From positions 248,001-312,000 of the forward strand of contig CAWJUU010000008.1 of NCBI GenBank assembly GCA_963846165.1: 64,000 nucleotides of DNA. The letters run 5' to 3'. Both the position numbers and the translations under genes were made by a program. The stretch is from WHSW01 sp963846165 (GTDB lineage: Bacteria; Actinomycetota; Thermoleophilia; Solirubrobacterales; 70-9). The notes under the pieces were generated by a model, which did no database searches, was not told the DNA's origin, and worked only from the letters and a program-made list of their open reading frames with translations. Positions 32,188 to 40,600 of this stretch are shown piece after piece (position 1 is the stretch's first letter; the number at the start of each line of letters is the position of its first letter).

Positions 32188-33063
32188 ATGGCGGCCACTG
32201 CGATCGACGTAGCCGCGCCGCTGCTGCTCGTCGCGGCCGCGGCCGCATACGCGCGCCGTGTGCACGCGCTCGGCGACCGCGGGCGGCCGGTCGGCACCTG
32301 GCGCCAGGTCTCGTTTGGCGCCGGGATCGTGCTCCTGCTGGCGGCCGACGTGCCGCCGATCTCGACGATCGCCGAGGAGCTGGTCGTCGGCCACATGGCC
32401 CAGCATCTGCTGATCGGCGACCTCGCGGGCCTGTTCGTCGCGCTCGGGCTCACCGGCCCGATCCTCCAGCCGCTGCTCGCGGTGCGCGGGCTCGGCTGGC
32501 TGCGCGAGCTCGGCAACCCGCTCGTCGCGCTGCCGGTCTGGGCGCTCAACCTCTACCTCTGGCACCTCTCGACCCTCTATCAGGGCGTGCTCGAGAGCCC
32601 GGTCCTGCACTTCGCCCAGCACGCCTGCTTCTTTACCTTCGGGCTCGCGATGTGGCTGCCGCTGGTCGGCCCGCTGCCGAAGCCGCAGTGGTTCGGCGAC
32701 GGGGCGAAGCTGATCTACATCGTCGTCGTCCGGATGCTCGAGGCGGTGCTCGCCAACATCCTGATCTGGTCGGGCACGGTGCTCTACCCCGACTACGCTC
32801 CGGGCGAGGCCGAGCATCAGATCAGCCCGCTCGCCGACCAGGGAGCGGCCGGCAACCTGATGCTGATCTGGACCGGCGCCGTCACCCTGGCGCTGTTTGC
32901 CTGGCTCTTCTTCCGCGCCGCGAACCGCAGCGCCGAAGAGCAGGAGCTGATCGAGCTCGCCGAGCAGCGCGGCTTCGACCTCGACCCGGGGCGAGCGGCG
33001 CGCGCCGTCGCCGCCGGCCAGGGTGAGCGCCTGCGCGAGCGCATCCTCTCTGGCAGCGCATGA
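32188..33063 (+). CDS. cytochrome c oxidase assembly protein, CtaG/caa3 family
   Basis: 291 residues with about seven membrane helices. Family signature: GHMAQHLLIGDLAGLFVALG and WALNLYLWHLSTLYQGVLES, LHFAQHACFFTFGLAMW with His residues that coordinate copper in this family. It assists insertion of Cu into cytochrome oxidase, or acts as a copper transporter. I chose ATG 32188, 7 nt downstream of TAAGCT (32175-32180). The stop overlaps the next gene's start (ATGA). Confidence 0.88.
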   Translation: MAATAIDVAAPLLLVAAAAAYARRVHALGDRGRPVGTWRQVSFGAGIVLLLAADVPPISTIAEELVVGHMAQHLLIGDLAGLFVALGLTGPILQPLLAVRGLGWLRELGNPLVALPVWALNLYLWHLSTLYQGVLESPVLHFAQHACFFTFGLAMWLPLVGPLPKPQWFGDGAKLIYIVVVRMLEAVLANILIWSGTVLYPDYAPGEAEHQISPLADQGAAGNLMLIWTGAVTLALFAWLFFRAANRSAEEQELIELAEQRGFDLDPGRAARAVAAGQGERLRERILSGSA

Positions 33064-34556
33064 GCTCGGGCAACCGCTACCTCTACGCGTTGGTGTTCGT
33101 GGTCGGGATCTCGACCCTGGGAGCCGAGATCGCGGCCGCGCGGTTGATGGCCCCGTTCTTCGGCGCATCGACGATCGTCTGGGCGAACACGATCGGGGTC
33201 GTGCTGGTCGCGCTCTCGGTCGGCTACTGGCTCGGCGGCCGCCTCGGCGACCGCTATCCCAGCCTTCGCAGCCTCTGCTTGACCGTGATGGCGGCGGCGC
33301 TTCTGTTGGCGCTGGTGCCGCTGATCGCGCAGCCGTTCTTCGAGATCTCGGTCGATGCGCTCGACCAGATCGAGGCGGGGGCGTTCGTCGGCTCGCTGTT
33401 CGCGGTCCTCTTCCTGATCGCGATCCCGGTCGGCCTCGCGGGGACCTGCGCGCCGTGGGCGATCCGGCTCGCGGTCCCCGACGTCGAGCATGCCGGGCGT
33501 GTGGCCGGACGGCTGTACGCGATCTCGACCGTCGGCTCGCTGCTCGGGACGATGCTCGCGGCGCTGGTGTTGATCCCGCTGCTCGGCACCCAGCGAACCT
33601 TTCTCAGCTTCGCCCTGATGCTCGCCCTCGTCGCGGCCGCAGGCCTCGGCTGGCGCGCGGTCGCGGCCCCGATCGCGGTCGCCGCCGCGATGGCGATCCC
33701 GATCGGCACCGTGAAGGCGACCGACGAGGGAACCGTGATCTTCGAGACCGACTCCGAGCACCAGTACATCCGGGTGATCCAGCAGCCCGACGGCGACCGG
33801 GCGCTCGAGCTCAACGAGGGCCAGGCGACGCACTCGCTCTACCGGCCCGGCTCGTTCCTCACCGACGACGTCTGGGACGGCTACCTGGTGGCGCCGTTCA
33901 CGGCGCTCGACCGCGCCCCGGAGCGGATCGCGATCCTCGGCAACGCCGCCGGCACGACGGCCCGCGCATACGGCCACTACTTTCCCGCGACCGAGGTGGA
34001 CGGGGTCGAGATCGACCCCGAGCTCGAGCAGGTCGGGCTGGAGTACTTCGACATGGGCTCGAACGAGAACCTCACCGTCCACAACGAGGACGCCCGGCCC
34101 TGGCTTCGGCGCTCAGACGGCGGCTACGACGTGATCATGGTCGACGCCTACCGCCAGCCCTACATCCCGTTCTATCTCGCGACGACCGAGTTCTTCGAGC
34201 TCGTTCGCGAGCGGCTCGCGCCGGGAGGCGTGGTGATCGTCAATGCCGGCCATCCCGAGGGCAACGACGACCTCGAGAAGGTGCTCTCGGCGACCATGGC
34301 GGAGGCCTTCCCGACCGTTCTGCGCGATCCGATCGAGCCCACCAACACGCTGCTGATCGGGACCGCGGCGCCGGCATCGGCCGGCAACCTCGAGCGCGCC
34401 GCGCGCGACTTCGCTCCCGAGCTCGCGGCCGTCGCCCGGATCGAGGCGGCGAGGGTGGCTCCGCCGCTCGAGGGAGGGGCGGTCTACACCGATGACAAGG
34501 CGCCGGTCGAGTGGCTGATCGACCGCTCGATCCTCGGCTACGCTGACGAGCAGTAG
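33060..34556 (+). CDS. membrane-fused spermidine-synthase-like protein
   Basis: 498 residues. Residues ~1-215 hold six to seven membrane helices (YALVFVVGISTLGAEIAAAR, GVVLVALSVGYWLGGRLGDR). The C-terminal ~250 residues are a spermidine-synthase-like Rossmann methyltransferase domain: LELNEGQATHSLY, RIAILGNAAGTTARAYGHYF, VDGVEIDPELEQ, YDVIMVDAYRQPYIPF. The nucleotide-loop GxGxG is degenerate (LGNAAGTT), so aminopropyl transfer is uncertain. Widespread actinobacterial family of unknown reaction. Translationally coupled to the ctaG-like gene. Confidence 0.87.
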   Translation: MSSGNRYLYALVFVVGISTLGAEIAAARLMAPFFGASTIVWANTIGVVLVALSVGYWLGGRLGDRYPSLRSLCLTVMAAALLLALVPLIAQPFFEISVDALDQIEAGAFVGSLFAVLFLIAIPVGLAGTCAPWAIRLAVPDVEHAGRVAGRLYAISTVGSLLGTMLAALVLIPLLGTQRTFLSFALMLALVAAAGLGWRAVAAPIAVAAAMAIPIGTVKATDEGTVIFETDSEHQYIRVIQQPDGDRALELNEGQATHSLYRPGSFLTDDVWDGYLVAPFTALDRAPERIAILGNAAGTTARAYGHYFPATEVDGVEIDPELEQVGLEYFDMGSNENLTVHNEDARPWLRRSDGGYDVIMVDAYRQPYIPFYLATTEFFELVRERLAPGGVVIVNAGHPEGNDDLEKVLSATMAEAFPTVLRDPIEPTNTLLIGTAAPASAGNLERAARDFAPELAAVARIEAARVAPPLEGGAVYTDDKAPVEWLIDRSILGYADEQ

Positions 34557-34557
34557 C

Positions 34558-35637
34558 TCAACCCGGCATCTTCAGCGTCGCGGTCCAATCCTGGAGGTAA
34601 TCGGCATCCTCGCCGCTCAAGACGTAGAGGCCCTCGAGCGCGAGCTCCTGCTTGGGCGAGGCGGATTGAAGAATGTCGCACAGATCCGTGATGTTGCGAA
34701 CCGGTGTGCCGTCGATGCGCGTCAGCAGGTCGCCAAACGCCAGCAGGGCGTCCTCGGCGGGTGAGCCCGGCGTCACGCCCCAGACCCAGAGTCCGTCGGT
34801 CCCGTCTTGGGCCAAGATGCGGTCGGCCTCGAGCCCGGACTGGGCGGTATAGCCGAACTGGGGGTAGACCTTGCCCAGCGGCACCTGAGAGAACGGTTGG
34901 GCATCGAGCCCGATGTCGTCCGGACTGTCCCCCTGCTCGAGTGCTGCCAGCTGGTCCTTGACGTGGTTGGAGGAGATCGCGTAGAACTGGTTCTCGTTTC
35001 CGGCCGCGGAGCCGCCGAGAGTGTTGATCCCGATCACCTCGGCGCTGTCGTTGAGCAGCGGGCCGCCCGAGTTGCCGGGGTTGATGGTCGCGTCGTGCTG
35101 GATCGTCTCCGGAAAGCGGGGCAGCGAGTCATCTGGCTGAGCGGCCAGCTTCGGCGACTGCACGTTGCCCGAGGACGAGACCAGGGGCTCCTCGGTGACG
35201 TTTTCGGCAAACGATGTCGGAAAGCCGAGCGCCGTGACCTCGTCCTGGTTGATCACCGTGTCACTGTCGCCGAGCGGGAGCTCGGAAACCCCGTCCGGCA
35301 TCGAGGTCATCTCGACCACGGCCAAGTCGTTGCAGAAGGAGGAGCCGAGGACCCGGGCCGGGACAGGGGGCTGGTCGTCATAGCGGGCCTTGAGACCACT
35401 GAGCCCCTCGACCACGTGAGCGTTGGTCAAGACGCGGCGATTGGCGGCGTCATAGACGACGCCCGTGCCGATGCCGTAGGCCTCGTCTTGGCGGCCGGAG
35501 AGCTGGACGGCTCCGGTCTGTGCCAGCTGGAAGACCTCCTGTGAGGTCAGGGGGGTCGGTTCGTCCTCATCGTCGCCTCCGCAGGCGCCCAACGCCACGA
35601 CGGCGGCGGCCATGAGCGCTCCGGTCCAGCACCTCAT
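34558..35637 (-). CDS. HtrA-like serine protease with PDZ domain, lipoprotein
   Basis: 359 residues. A lipoprotein signal (TGALMAAAVVALGAC, lipobox LGAC) anchors it outside the membrane. The trypsin-like domain has H74 in LTNAHVV, D104 in CNDLAVVE and S190 in NPGNSGGPLL, so the triad is complete. A C-terminal PDZ-like domain (~255-335) contains GLWVWGVTPGSPAEDALLAF and GDLLTRIDGTPV. Likely envelope stress protease/chaperone of the DegP/PepD kind. The ATG follows GGAGGAGAG on the minus strand. Convergent with the spermidine-synthase-like gene. Confidence 0.92.
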   Translation of the reverse strand: MRCWTGALMAAAVVALGACGGDDEDEPTPLTSQEVFQLAQTGAVQLSGRQDEAYGIGTGVVYDAANRRVLTNAHVVEGLSGLKARYDDQPPVPARVLGSSFCNDLAVVEMTSMPDGVSELPLGDSDTVINQDEVTALGFPTSFAENVTEEPLVSSSGNVQSPKLAAQPDDSLPRFPETIQHDATINPGNSGGPLLNDSAEVIGINTLGGSAAGNENQFYAISSNHVKDQLAALEQGDSPDDIGLDAQPFSQVPLGKVYPQFGYTAQSGLEADRILAQDGTDGLWVWGVTPGSPAEDALLAFGDLLTRIDGTPVRNITDLCDILQSASPKQELALEGLYVLSGEDADYLQDWTATLKMPG

Positions 35638-35711
35638 CGTCTGCTCTCCTCCTTGATCGCAGGTGAATCTCTTACCCCAACGGCTGAGCAGGTCCGCGGC
35701 TTGCGTCAGCC

Positions 35712-35870
35712 TCAGCGCTCGCGGTGGTCGGCGTCGCGGCCGCGGACCCGGCGCCACCAGTAGACGCCGAGGTCGGCAAAGAACGCCGCGACGCGCCCGA
35801 CGGGGCCGGTGACGACCCATGCGGCAAACCTCTCACCCGCGCTCATCCGAGCGTCGCCGGGCCGTTTCAC
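35712..35870 (-). CDS. small hypothetical protein
   Basis: 52 residues: VKRPGDARMSAGERFAAWVV, TGPVGRVAAFFADLGVYWWR, RVRGRDADHRER. One hydrophobic stretch near the middle (FAAWVVTGPVGRVAAFFADLG) could associate with the membrane. The GTG start overlaps the aldo/keto reductase stop (GTGA, 35867-35870), so it is co-translated with that gene. Function unknown. Confidence 0.7.
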   Translation of the reverse strand: MKRPGDARMSAGERFAAWVVTGPVGRVAAFFADLGVYWWRRVRGRDADHRER

Positions 35871-37024
35871 CCGACCGGCGCGGCCTGCCGCAGGTCGCGC
35901 TCGGGGTCGATGCCGTGGCGGGTAGCGATCTCGGCGAGCTCGGCGGTCAGCGGCCAGCGGTCGGGACGCTCGTCGCCTTCGTGGTCGGGACTCGCGCCCT
36001 TGAGCGCCATCGATCCGGAGTTGTCGCCGATCGTGCGGATCTCCTCGATCGCCGCGGAATCGAGGCGCTGCTCCGGGAGCGCGGCAAGCTCGGCGCGCTT
36101 GTCTTCGATCGGGCGTGCATCCGGGCCCGCCTCCTGGATCAGGGTCGGGACCGCGCACTCGATCGCGGCATGGGCGAGGTTCCATTGACAGGCGAGCTGG
36201 ATCGGGGTGAGCCCGGCGCGCTCTGCGATCGGGCGCATGCGCTCGAGCCGCTCGCGTCCGGCCTCGACCCAGCCCTCGGGCCGGAAGCGCCGGTGGTCGT
36301 GCTCGGCGAACGTGTGGCCATTGCGCACGTCGTCCCAGAACAGCCCGCCGTAGTCGACTACGCGGGTGATCAAGCGGACATCGTGCTCGGCGGCGGCGCC
36401 GAGGCAGAGCTCGCCCGGCCAGGGCTCGAGCGGGTTGAGGATCACCATCGCCCAGTCGATCCGCTCGCCGAAGCGCTCCAGGCACTCGATCAGGTCGAGC
36501 GTGAAGCCGTTCGCGGGTCCCGGGGCGACGCCGATCGTCCGCGTCAGCCCGGCGTCGCGAAGCGCCGCCATCCCGTCCCAGACCGCCTCCGAGGAAAAAC
36601 CGGTGCGGTCGGGGTTGTGGAGCAGCAGCAGGTCGAAGGTGTCGACGCCGACGCGGCCGAGGCTCGCCTCGGTCGCCGCGCGCAGGTAATCCGCGTAGCC
36701 GCCGGGCCCGCGCAGGCGCGGGTCCGTGAACCGCGGGAATCCGCGCGGGCCGTCGCGCTCGCCGTCGACGAAGTCGTGCCCGACCGCGCCGACGAGGCAG
36801 TACGAGTCACGCTCGAGCCCTTCGAGCGCCCGGCCCAGCAGCCCGTCGGCGGCGCCCTCGCCGTAGACGTCGGCCGTGATCACCGTGTCGATCCCGCCGC
36901 CTGGCCGAAACAGCTCCGCCAGCCGCTGCTCGCCGATCGGCTCGCCGAAGTGCATGTAGCGCCCACCGCTCCAGGTGCCGATCGCTGCGCGTCCGGGGTC
37001 CACGGGCGACAGCGTAGTGGTCAC
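35867..37024 (-). CDS. aldo/keto reductase
   Basis: 385-residue TIM-barrel oxidoreductase of the AKR superfamily. TVITADVYGEGAADGLLGRA corresponds to the active-site D...Y segment; VDTFDLLLLHNPD matches the Lys/His strand region (DLLLLHNP) and IGVAPGPANG the next strand. NADPH is the expected cofactor. The C-terminal ~35 residues are non-family. GTG 37024 chosen; an ATG at 37033 is possible. Reading frames extending further upstream are antisense to tig and not real. Divergent from tig by 15 bp, so promoters overlap. Confidence 0.88.
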   Translation of the reverse strand: MTTTLSPVDPGRAAIGTWSGGRYMHFGEPIGEQRLAELFRPGGGIDTVITADVYGEGAADGLLGRALEGLERDSYCLVGAVGHDFVDGERDGPRGFPRFTDPRLRGPGGYADYLRAATEASLGRVGVDTFDLLLLHNPDRTGFSSEAVWDGMAALRDAGLTRTIGVAPGPANGFTLDLIECLERFGERIDWAMVILNPLEPWPGELCLGAAAEHDVRLITRVVDYGGLFWDDVRNGHTFAEHDHRRFRPEGWVEAGRERLERMRPIAERAGLTPIQLACQWNLAHAAIECAVPTLIQEAGPDARPIEDKRAELAALPEQRLDSAAIEEIRTIGDNSGSMALKGASPDHEGDERPDRWPLTAELAEIATRHGIDPERDLRQAAPVG

Positions 37025-37039
37025 TAAGCTCATGGCCGC

Positions 37040-38449
37040 GTGAAGACCACGGTCACAGAGTTGCCCGAGTCGCGAGTGAAGATCGACGTCGCCGTCGAGG
37101 CCGGCGAGTTCTCCAAGCGCGTCGACCGCGCGGCGAAGGGCCTTGCCGGCGAGATGAAGCTGCCGGGGTTTCGCAAGGGCAAGGTCCCGCCGCAGATGGT
37201 GATTCAGCGGATCGGCCGCGAGGCCGTGGTCGAGCAGGCCGTTCGGGACTCGCTCCCCGAGTGGTACGAGCGGGCGCTGCTCGACGCCGGCGTGGCGACG
37301 ATCGGCGAGCCGAAGCTCGACGTCGACGATCTCCCCGGAGAGGGCGAGGACCTGGCGTTCACGATCGAGGTCGGCGTGCGGCCGAAGGCCGAGCTCGGCG
37401 AGTACAAGGGGCTCGAGGTGGGCAAGGCCGAGATCGAGGTTCCCGAGGAATCGCTCGACACCGAGATCGAGCGCCTGCGCGGCGCCTTCGGCAGCCTCGC
37501 CCCGGTCGACCGCCCCGCCGCCGACGGCGACGCCGTCGTGGTCGACTTCGCAGGGACGATCGACGGCGAGTCGTTCGAGGGCTCGGAGTCGCGCGACTTC
37601 ACGATCGAGCTCGGCGGCGAGGGCCTGTTGCCGGAGTTCGACACCGCGCTCAAAGGCGCCTCGGCCGGCGACGAGCGCACCGTCGAGGTCACCTTCCCCG
37701 ACGACCACCAGCCCGAGGAGCTGGCGGGAAAGACGGCCGAGTTCGCGGTCAAGGTCAAGGAGGTGCGCGAAAAGAACCTGCCCGAGCTCGACGACGACTT
37801 CGCCTCCGAGGCTTCCGAGTTCGAGACTCTCGCCGAGCTCCGCGACGACATCCGCTCGCGGATTGCCGAGGCGCTCGGACAGCGCGCAGAGGCCGAGTTT
37901 CGCGAGGCGGCGGTTGATGCCGTCGCAGCGAACGCCAGGCTCGAGATCCCGCACGACCTCGTCCACGCTCGCGCCCACGAGATGTGGGAGCGGCTCGAGC
38001 GCCAGCTCGAGATGCGCGGCATCGACCCGCAGGCCTACGCGCAGATGCAGGGCAAGGACCGCCACGACCTGATCAACGAGGCCGAGGAGGACGCTGAGCG
38101 CGCGCTTCGCCGCGAGGCGGTGCTCGAGGCCGTCGCGGAGGCCGAGGCAATCGACCCCACCGACGAGGAGCTGCTCGAAGCACTGGGCCCCGGCGAGGGC
38201 AAGAACTCGCCCGACAAGCTCCTGGCTCGCCTGCGGGAGACCGGCCGCGACGGCCTCCTGCGCGACGAGATCCGGCTCCGCAACGCCGCCGACCTCGTCG
38301 CCGAGTCGGCGCAGCCGATCCCGGTCTCACAGGCCGCCGCCCGCGAGGCGATCTGGACGCCGGAGAAGGGGGCGGCGGAGCGCGAGGGAGAGCAGCCGCC
38401 CGCCGAGGGAGCGGCCCGGCCCGGCGAGCTCTGGACCCCGGGCTCCTAG
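37040..38449 (+). CDS. tig: trigger factor
   Basis: Ribosome-bound chaperone with peptidyl-prolyl isomerase activity. 469 residues, normal length. Residues ~1-110 are the ribosome-binding domain, with the signature GFRKGKVP; ~150-240 the FKBP domain (GDAVVVDFAGTIDGESFEG); the rest is the helical arm domain. The C-terminal ~45 residues (AIWTPEKGAAEREGEQPPAE) are an acidic, Pro-rich extension. GTG start 9 nt downstream of TAAGCT (37025-37030). First gene of the tig-clpP-clpX neighbourhood. Confidence 0.96.
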   Translation: MKTTVTELPESRVKIDVAVEAGEFSKRVDRAAKGLAGEMKLPGFRKGKVPPQMVIQRIGREAVVEQAVRDSLPEWYERALLDAGVATIGEPKLDVDDLPGEGEDLAFTIEVGVRPKAELGEYKGLEVGKAEIEVPEESLDTEIERLRGAFGSLAPVDRPAADGDAVVVDFAGTIDGESFEGSESRDFTIELGGEGLLPEFDTALKGASAGDERTVEVTFPDDHQPEELAGKTAEFAVKVKEVREKNLPELDDDFASEASEFETLAELRDDIRSRIAEALGQRAEAEFREAAVDAVAANARLEIPHDLVHARAHEMWERLERQLEMRGIDPQAYAQMQGKDRHDLINEAEEDAERALRREAVLEAVAEAEAIDPTDEELLEALGPGEGKNSPDKLLARLRETGRDGLLRDEIRLRNAADLVAESAQPIPVSQAAAREAIWTPEKGAAEREGEQPPAEGAARPGELWTPGS

Positions 38450-38484
38450 ACGGCGCCGCGCTTCAGGCGTGTTGTCTGGTTCCT

Positions 38485-38850
38485 CTAGGCGGGGCCGCGG
38501 CTCTCGCATCGGCGGGCGGAGGTCTCAAAAAAGATCTCGCCGCTGAAGTGGTCGAGCTTGATCACGACCTGGCGCACGCAGGAGAAGCGCTCGTGGTTCT
38601 TGACGCTGACCACCTCGATCTTGCCGACCGCCTTGTGGCGGCTGACGCGGTGCAGGTTGAACACCCGGTAGCTCCGGCAGCCGCTGGTGTCGCGGCAGTC
38701 GCGCCGGGCGACCTCGCGGGCCGCGTCGGTCGCGGTGTCGCGATCGAGGTTGTTGGCCAAGGCCACTGCGGCGAAGCCGCTGAGGAGGACCGCCGTTGCC
38801 GTGCCGACGATTGCGATGGTCCTTCGAATCCCCCCTGCTCGGTTCTTCAT
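38485..38850 (-). CDS. secreted hypothetical protein
   Basis: 121 residues. Signal peptide RRTIAIVGTATAVLLSGFAA. The mature part, DRDTATDAAREVARRDCRDT, GCRSYRVFNLHRVSRHKAVG, NHERFSCVRQVVIKLDHFSG and ARRCESRGPA, has four cysteines and is basic. No family recognised. It sits on the opposite strand between tig and clpP. ATG 38850 preferred over the in-frame ATG at 38865 because the signal peptide starts properly there. Confidence 0.72.
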   Translation of the reverse strand: MKNRAGGIRRTIAIVGTATAVLLSGFAAVALANNLDRDTATDAAREVARRDCRDTSGCRSYRVFNLHRVSRHKAVGKIEVVSVKNHERFSCVRQVVIKLDHFSGEIFFETSARRCESRGPA

Positions 38851-38945
38851 CGATGCCTCCGGCAAGTAGTTGGTCGAGACACGGGGAATCTATCTCGCCC
38901 AACGCCCGCTGGGCCGCCGACCCGCTTCTATAGACTCATCCGCCG

Positions 38946-39530
38946 ATGAGCCCCCTGGTTCCGATGGTGGTCGAGCAGACGTCGCGCGGCGAGCGCGCGT
39001 TCGACATCTACTCGCGGCTGCTAAACGAGCGGATCATCTTCCTGGGGACGCCGATCACCGAGGACATCGCCAACCTCGTCGTCGCGCAGCTGATCCACCT
39101 CGAGTCCGAGGATCCCGACAAGGACATCTCGATCTACATCAACTCGCCGGGCGGGTCGGTGTACGCGGGGCTCGCGATCTACGACACGATGCAGTACATC
39201 AAGCCCGACGTGCAGACGATCTGCGTCGGCGTCGCGATGAGCATGGGGGCGCTGCTGCTCGCCGGCGGCAAGGAGGGCAAGCGGATGGCGACCCCGAACT
39301 CGAAGATCCTCATCCACCAGGTCTCCGCCGGGTTCCAGGGCCAGGCGACGGACATCGAGATCCACGCCAAGGAGATCATCGACGTGCGCAAGCGCCTCGA
39401 CGAGATCATCGCCAAGCACACCGGTCAGCCGTTCGACAAGGTCACCAAGGACACCGAGCGCGATTACTTCATGTCCGCCGAGGAGGCGATGGAGTACAAG
39501 ATCGTCGACCGGGTGATCGAGCACCACTAG
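38946..39530 (+). CDS. clpP: ATP-dependent Clp protease proteolytic subunit
   Basis: Serine peptidase chamber of the ClpXP/ClpCP proteases. 194 residues, full length. Catalytic S99 in VAMSMGALLL, H124 in LIHQVSAGF and D173 in ERDYFMSAEEA. It partners with ClpX at 42594. TAGACT (38931-38936) sits 9 nt before the ATG, suggesting a leaderless mRNA. Actinobacteria usually have clpP1P2 pairs; only one copy is seen here. Confidence 0.97.
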   Translation: MSPLVPMVVEQTSRGERAFDIYSRLLNERIIFLGTPITEDIANLVVAQLIHLESEDPDKDISIYINSPGGSVYAGLAIYDTMQYIKPDVQTICVGVAMSMGALLLAGGKEGKRMATPNSKILIHQVSAGFQGQATDIEIHAKEIIDVRKRLDEIIAKHTGQPFDKVTKDTERDYFMSAEEAMEYKIVDRVIEHH

Positions 39531-39544
39531 CTCGATCGCGTGTG

Positions 39545-40151
39545 ATGACCGCCCCCGGCTCGCTGCTCGACGCGGCGCTGGGGGAGTGGCATTTCCGCGA
39601 GCGCCACTCGACCCATGTCGAGGCCTCGCCCGCGGACTGCTACCGGGCGCTGCGCGAGCTGACCGCGCCCGAGGTGCGGACGCTGGCGCCGCTGATGGCG
39701 CTTGCGCGCGCTGCCGGCGAAGGTCACTCGGCGCGCGCGGCATGAGCCGGCGCGGCTTCGAGGAGATGACCCGTCGTTCGCGCTCGAGGCCGCTGCTCGA
39801 CCTGTTTCTCGAGGGCGGCTTCGTCGAGCTCGGCTCGACCGCCGCCCGGGGAGTTCCTCGCCGGAGGGATCGCGCGCCCATGGCAGCTCTCGGGAGCGCA
39901 AGCCGATCGCGATCGCGGACGTCGACGAGTTCACGGCCTTCGATCAGCCGGGTTACGCGAAGATCGGCTTCAACTTCACCGTCGAGCCCGACGGCTCAGG
40001 GTCGCTGGTCGCGACCGAGACCCGGATCCTCACGACTTCGCCGGCCGCCCGGCGCAGCTTCGGCCGCTACTGGCTTGCAATTCGCGCCGGCAGCGGTCTC
40101 ATCCGCCATAGCTGGCTGGCCGGCATCCGCCGGCGGGCCGAGCGCGCGTGA
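39545..40151 (+). pseudogene. SRPBCC-like protein (frameshifted)
   Basis: Three frames combine into one gene. ATG 39545: LLDAALGEWHFRERHSTHVE, YRALRELTAPEVRTLAPLMA. Next frame (~39740-39845): RPLLDLFLEGGFVELGST. Third frame: PGEFLAGGIARPWQL. Back to the frame that ends at 40151: DVDEFTAFDQPGYAKIGFNF, TVEPDGSGSLVATETRILTT and RRSFGRYWLAIRAGSGLIRH. The pattern resembles actinobacterial SRPBCC/DUF2867-like ligand-binding proteins. About three single-base shifts between 39725 and 39900; an assembly artefact is plausible. Confidence 0.65.
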
Positions 40152-40504
40152 GCGCCGATCCGGCCCTCGAGCGCGCCCGGGCGGGCGACGTCGGGGCTTT
40201 CGTCGACCTTGCCCGGCGCCACGATCCCGAGCTTCGCGGGCTCGCCGGGGAGGAGGTTCGGCTCCGTGCCTATCTCGATGCCTACCGCGAGCTCCCGGCG
40301 CTCGCTGAAGGGGCGGACGTCGCCGACTGGCTCGCGGGCCTGATCCGGCGGGCATCTGCCGACGAACAGTCGCAGGAGGATGAAGGGAATATGTGGGAGC
40401 GGCTTGCCGACGGGCTGGCGTCCGAGGCCCCGGCGCTGACCCCGCCCGCGCTCCCGGACCGGCGCTTTCCGGTGATCCCGCGCCTGCAACGGCGCCGCCG
40501 CTAG
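40148..40504 (+). CDS. small protein with ECF-sigma-region-2-like sequence
   Basis: 118 residues. DPALERARAGDVGAFVDLAR and RHDPELRGLAGEE match the first helices of ECF sigma region 2, and LRAYLDAYRELPALAE-DVADWLAGLIRRA parallels the sigma 2.2-2.4 helices in shortened form. The DNA-binding region 4 is absent; instead there is a basic Pro-rich tail ending RLQRRRR. The start overlaps the preceding gene's stop (GTGA). Either a degenerate sigma factor or a stand-alone sigma2-like regulator. Confidence 0.55.
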   Translation: MSADPALERARAGDVGAFVDLARRHDPELRGLAGEEVRLRAYLDAYRELPALAEGADVADWLAGLIRRASADEQSQEDEGNMWERLADGLASEAPALTPPALPDRRFPVIPRLQRRRR

Positions 40505-40600
40505 CAGGGACGGCGAGCCTCCGGCCGGTCGAGCGCCGGCGTGGACGTTTGTACGACGAGGTCGGGACGAGCCGGCCTGCGGGTTGGCAAACTTCGATTC

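Noticed and set aside
37025..38065. Long minus-strand frame (to about 730 codons) extending the aldo/keto reductase upstream through tig
   Set aside because: The part beyond 37024 is antisense to trigger factor, has repetitive Leu/Val/Gly/Arg composition and no family pattern; GC-rich codon bias creates such antisense frames.
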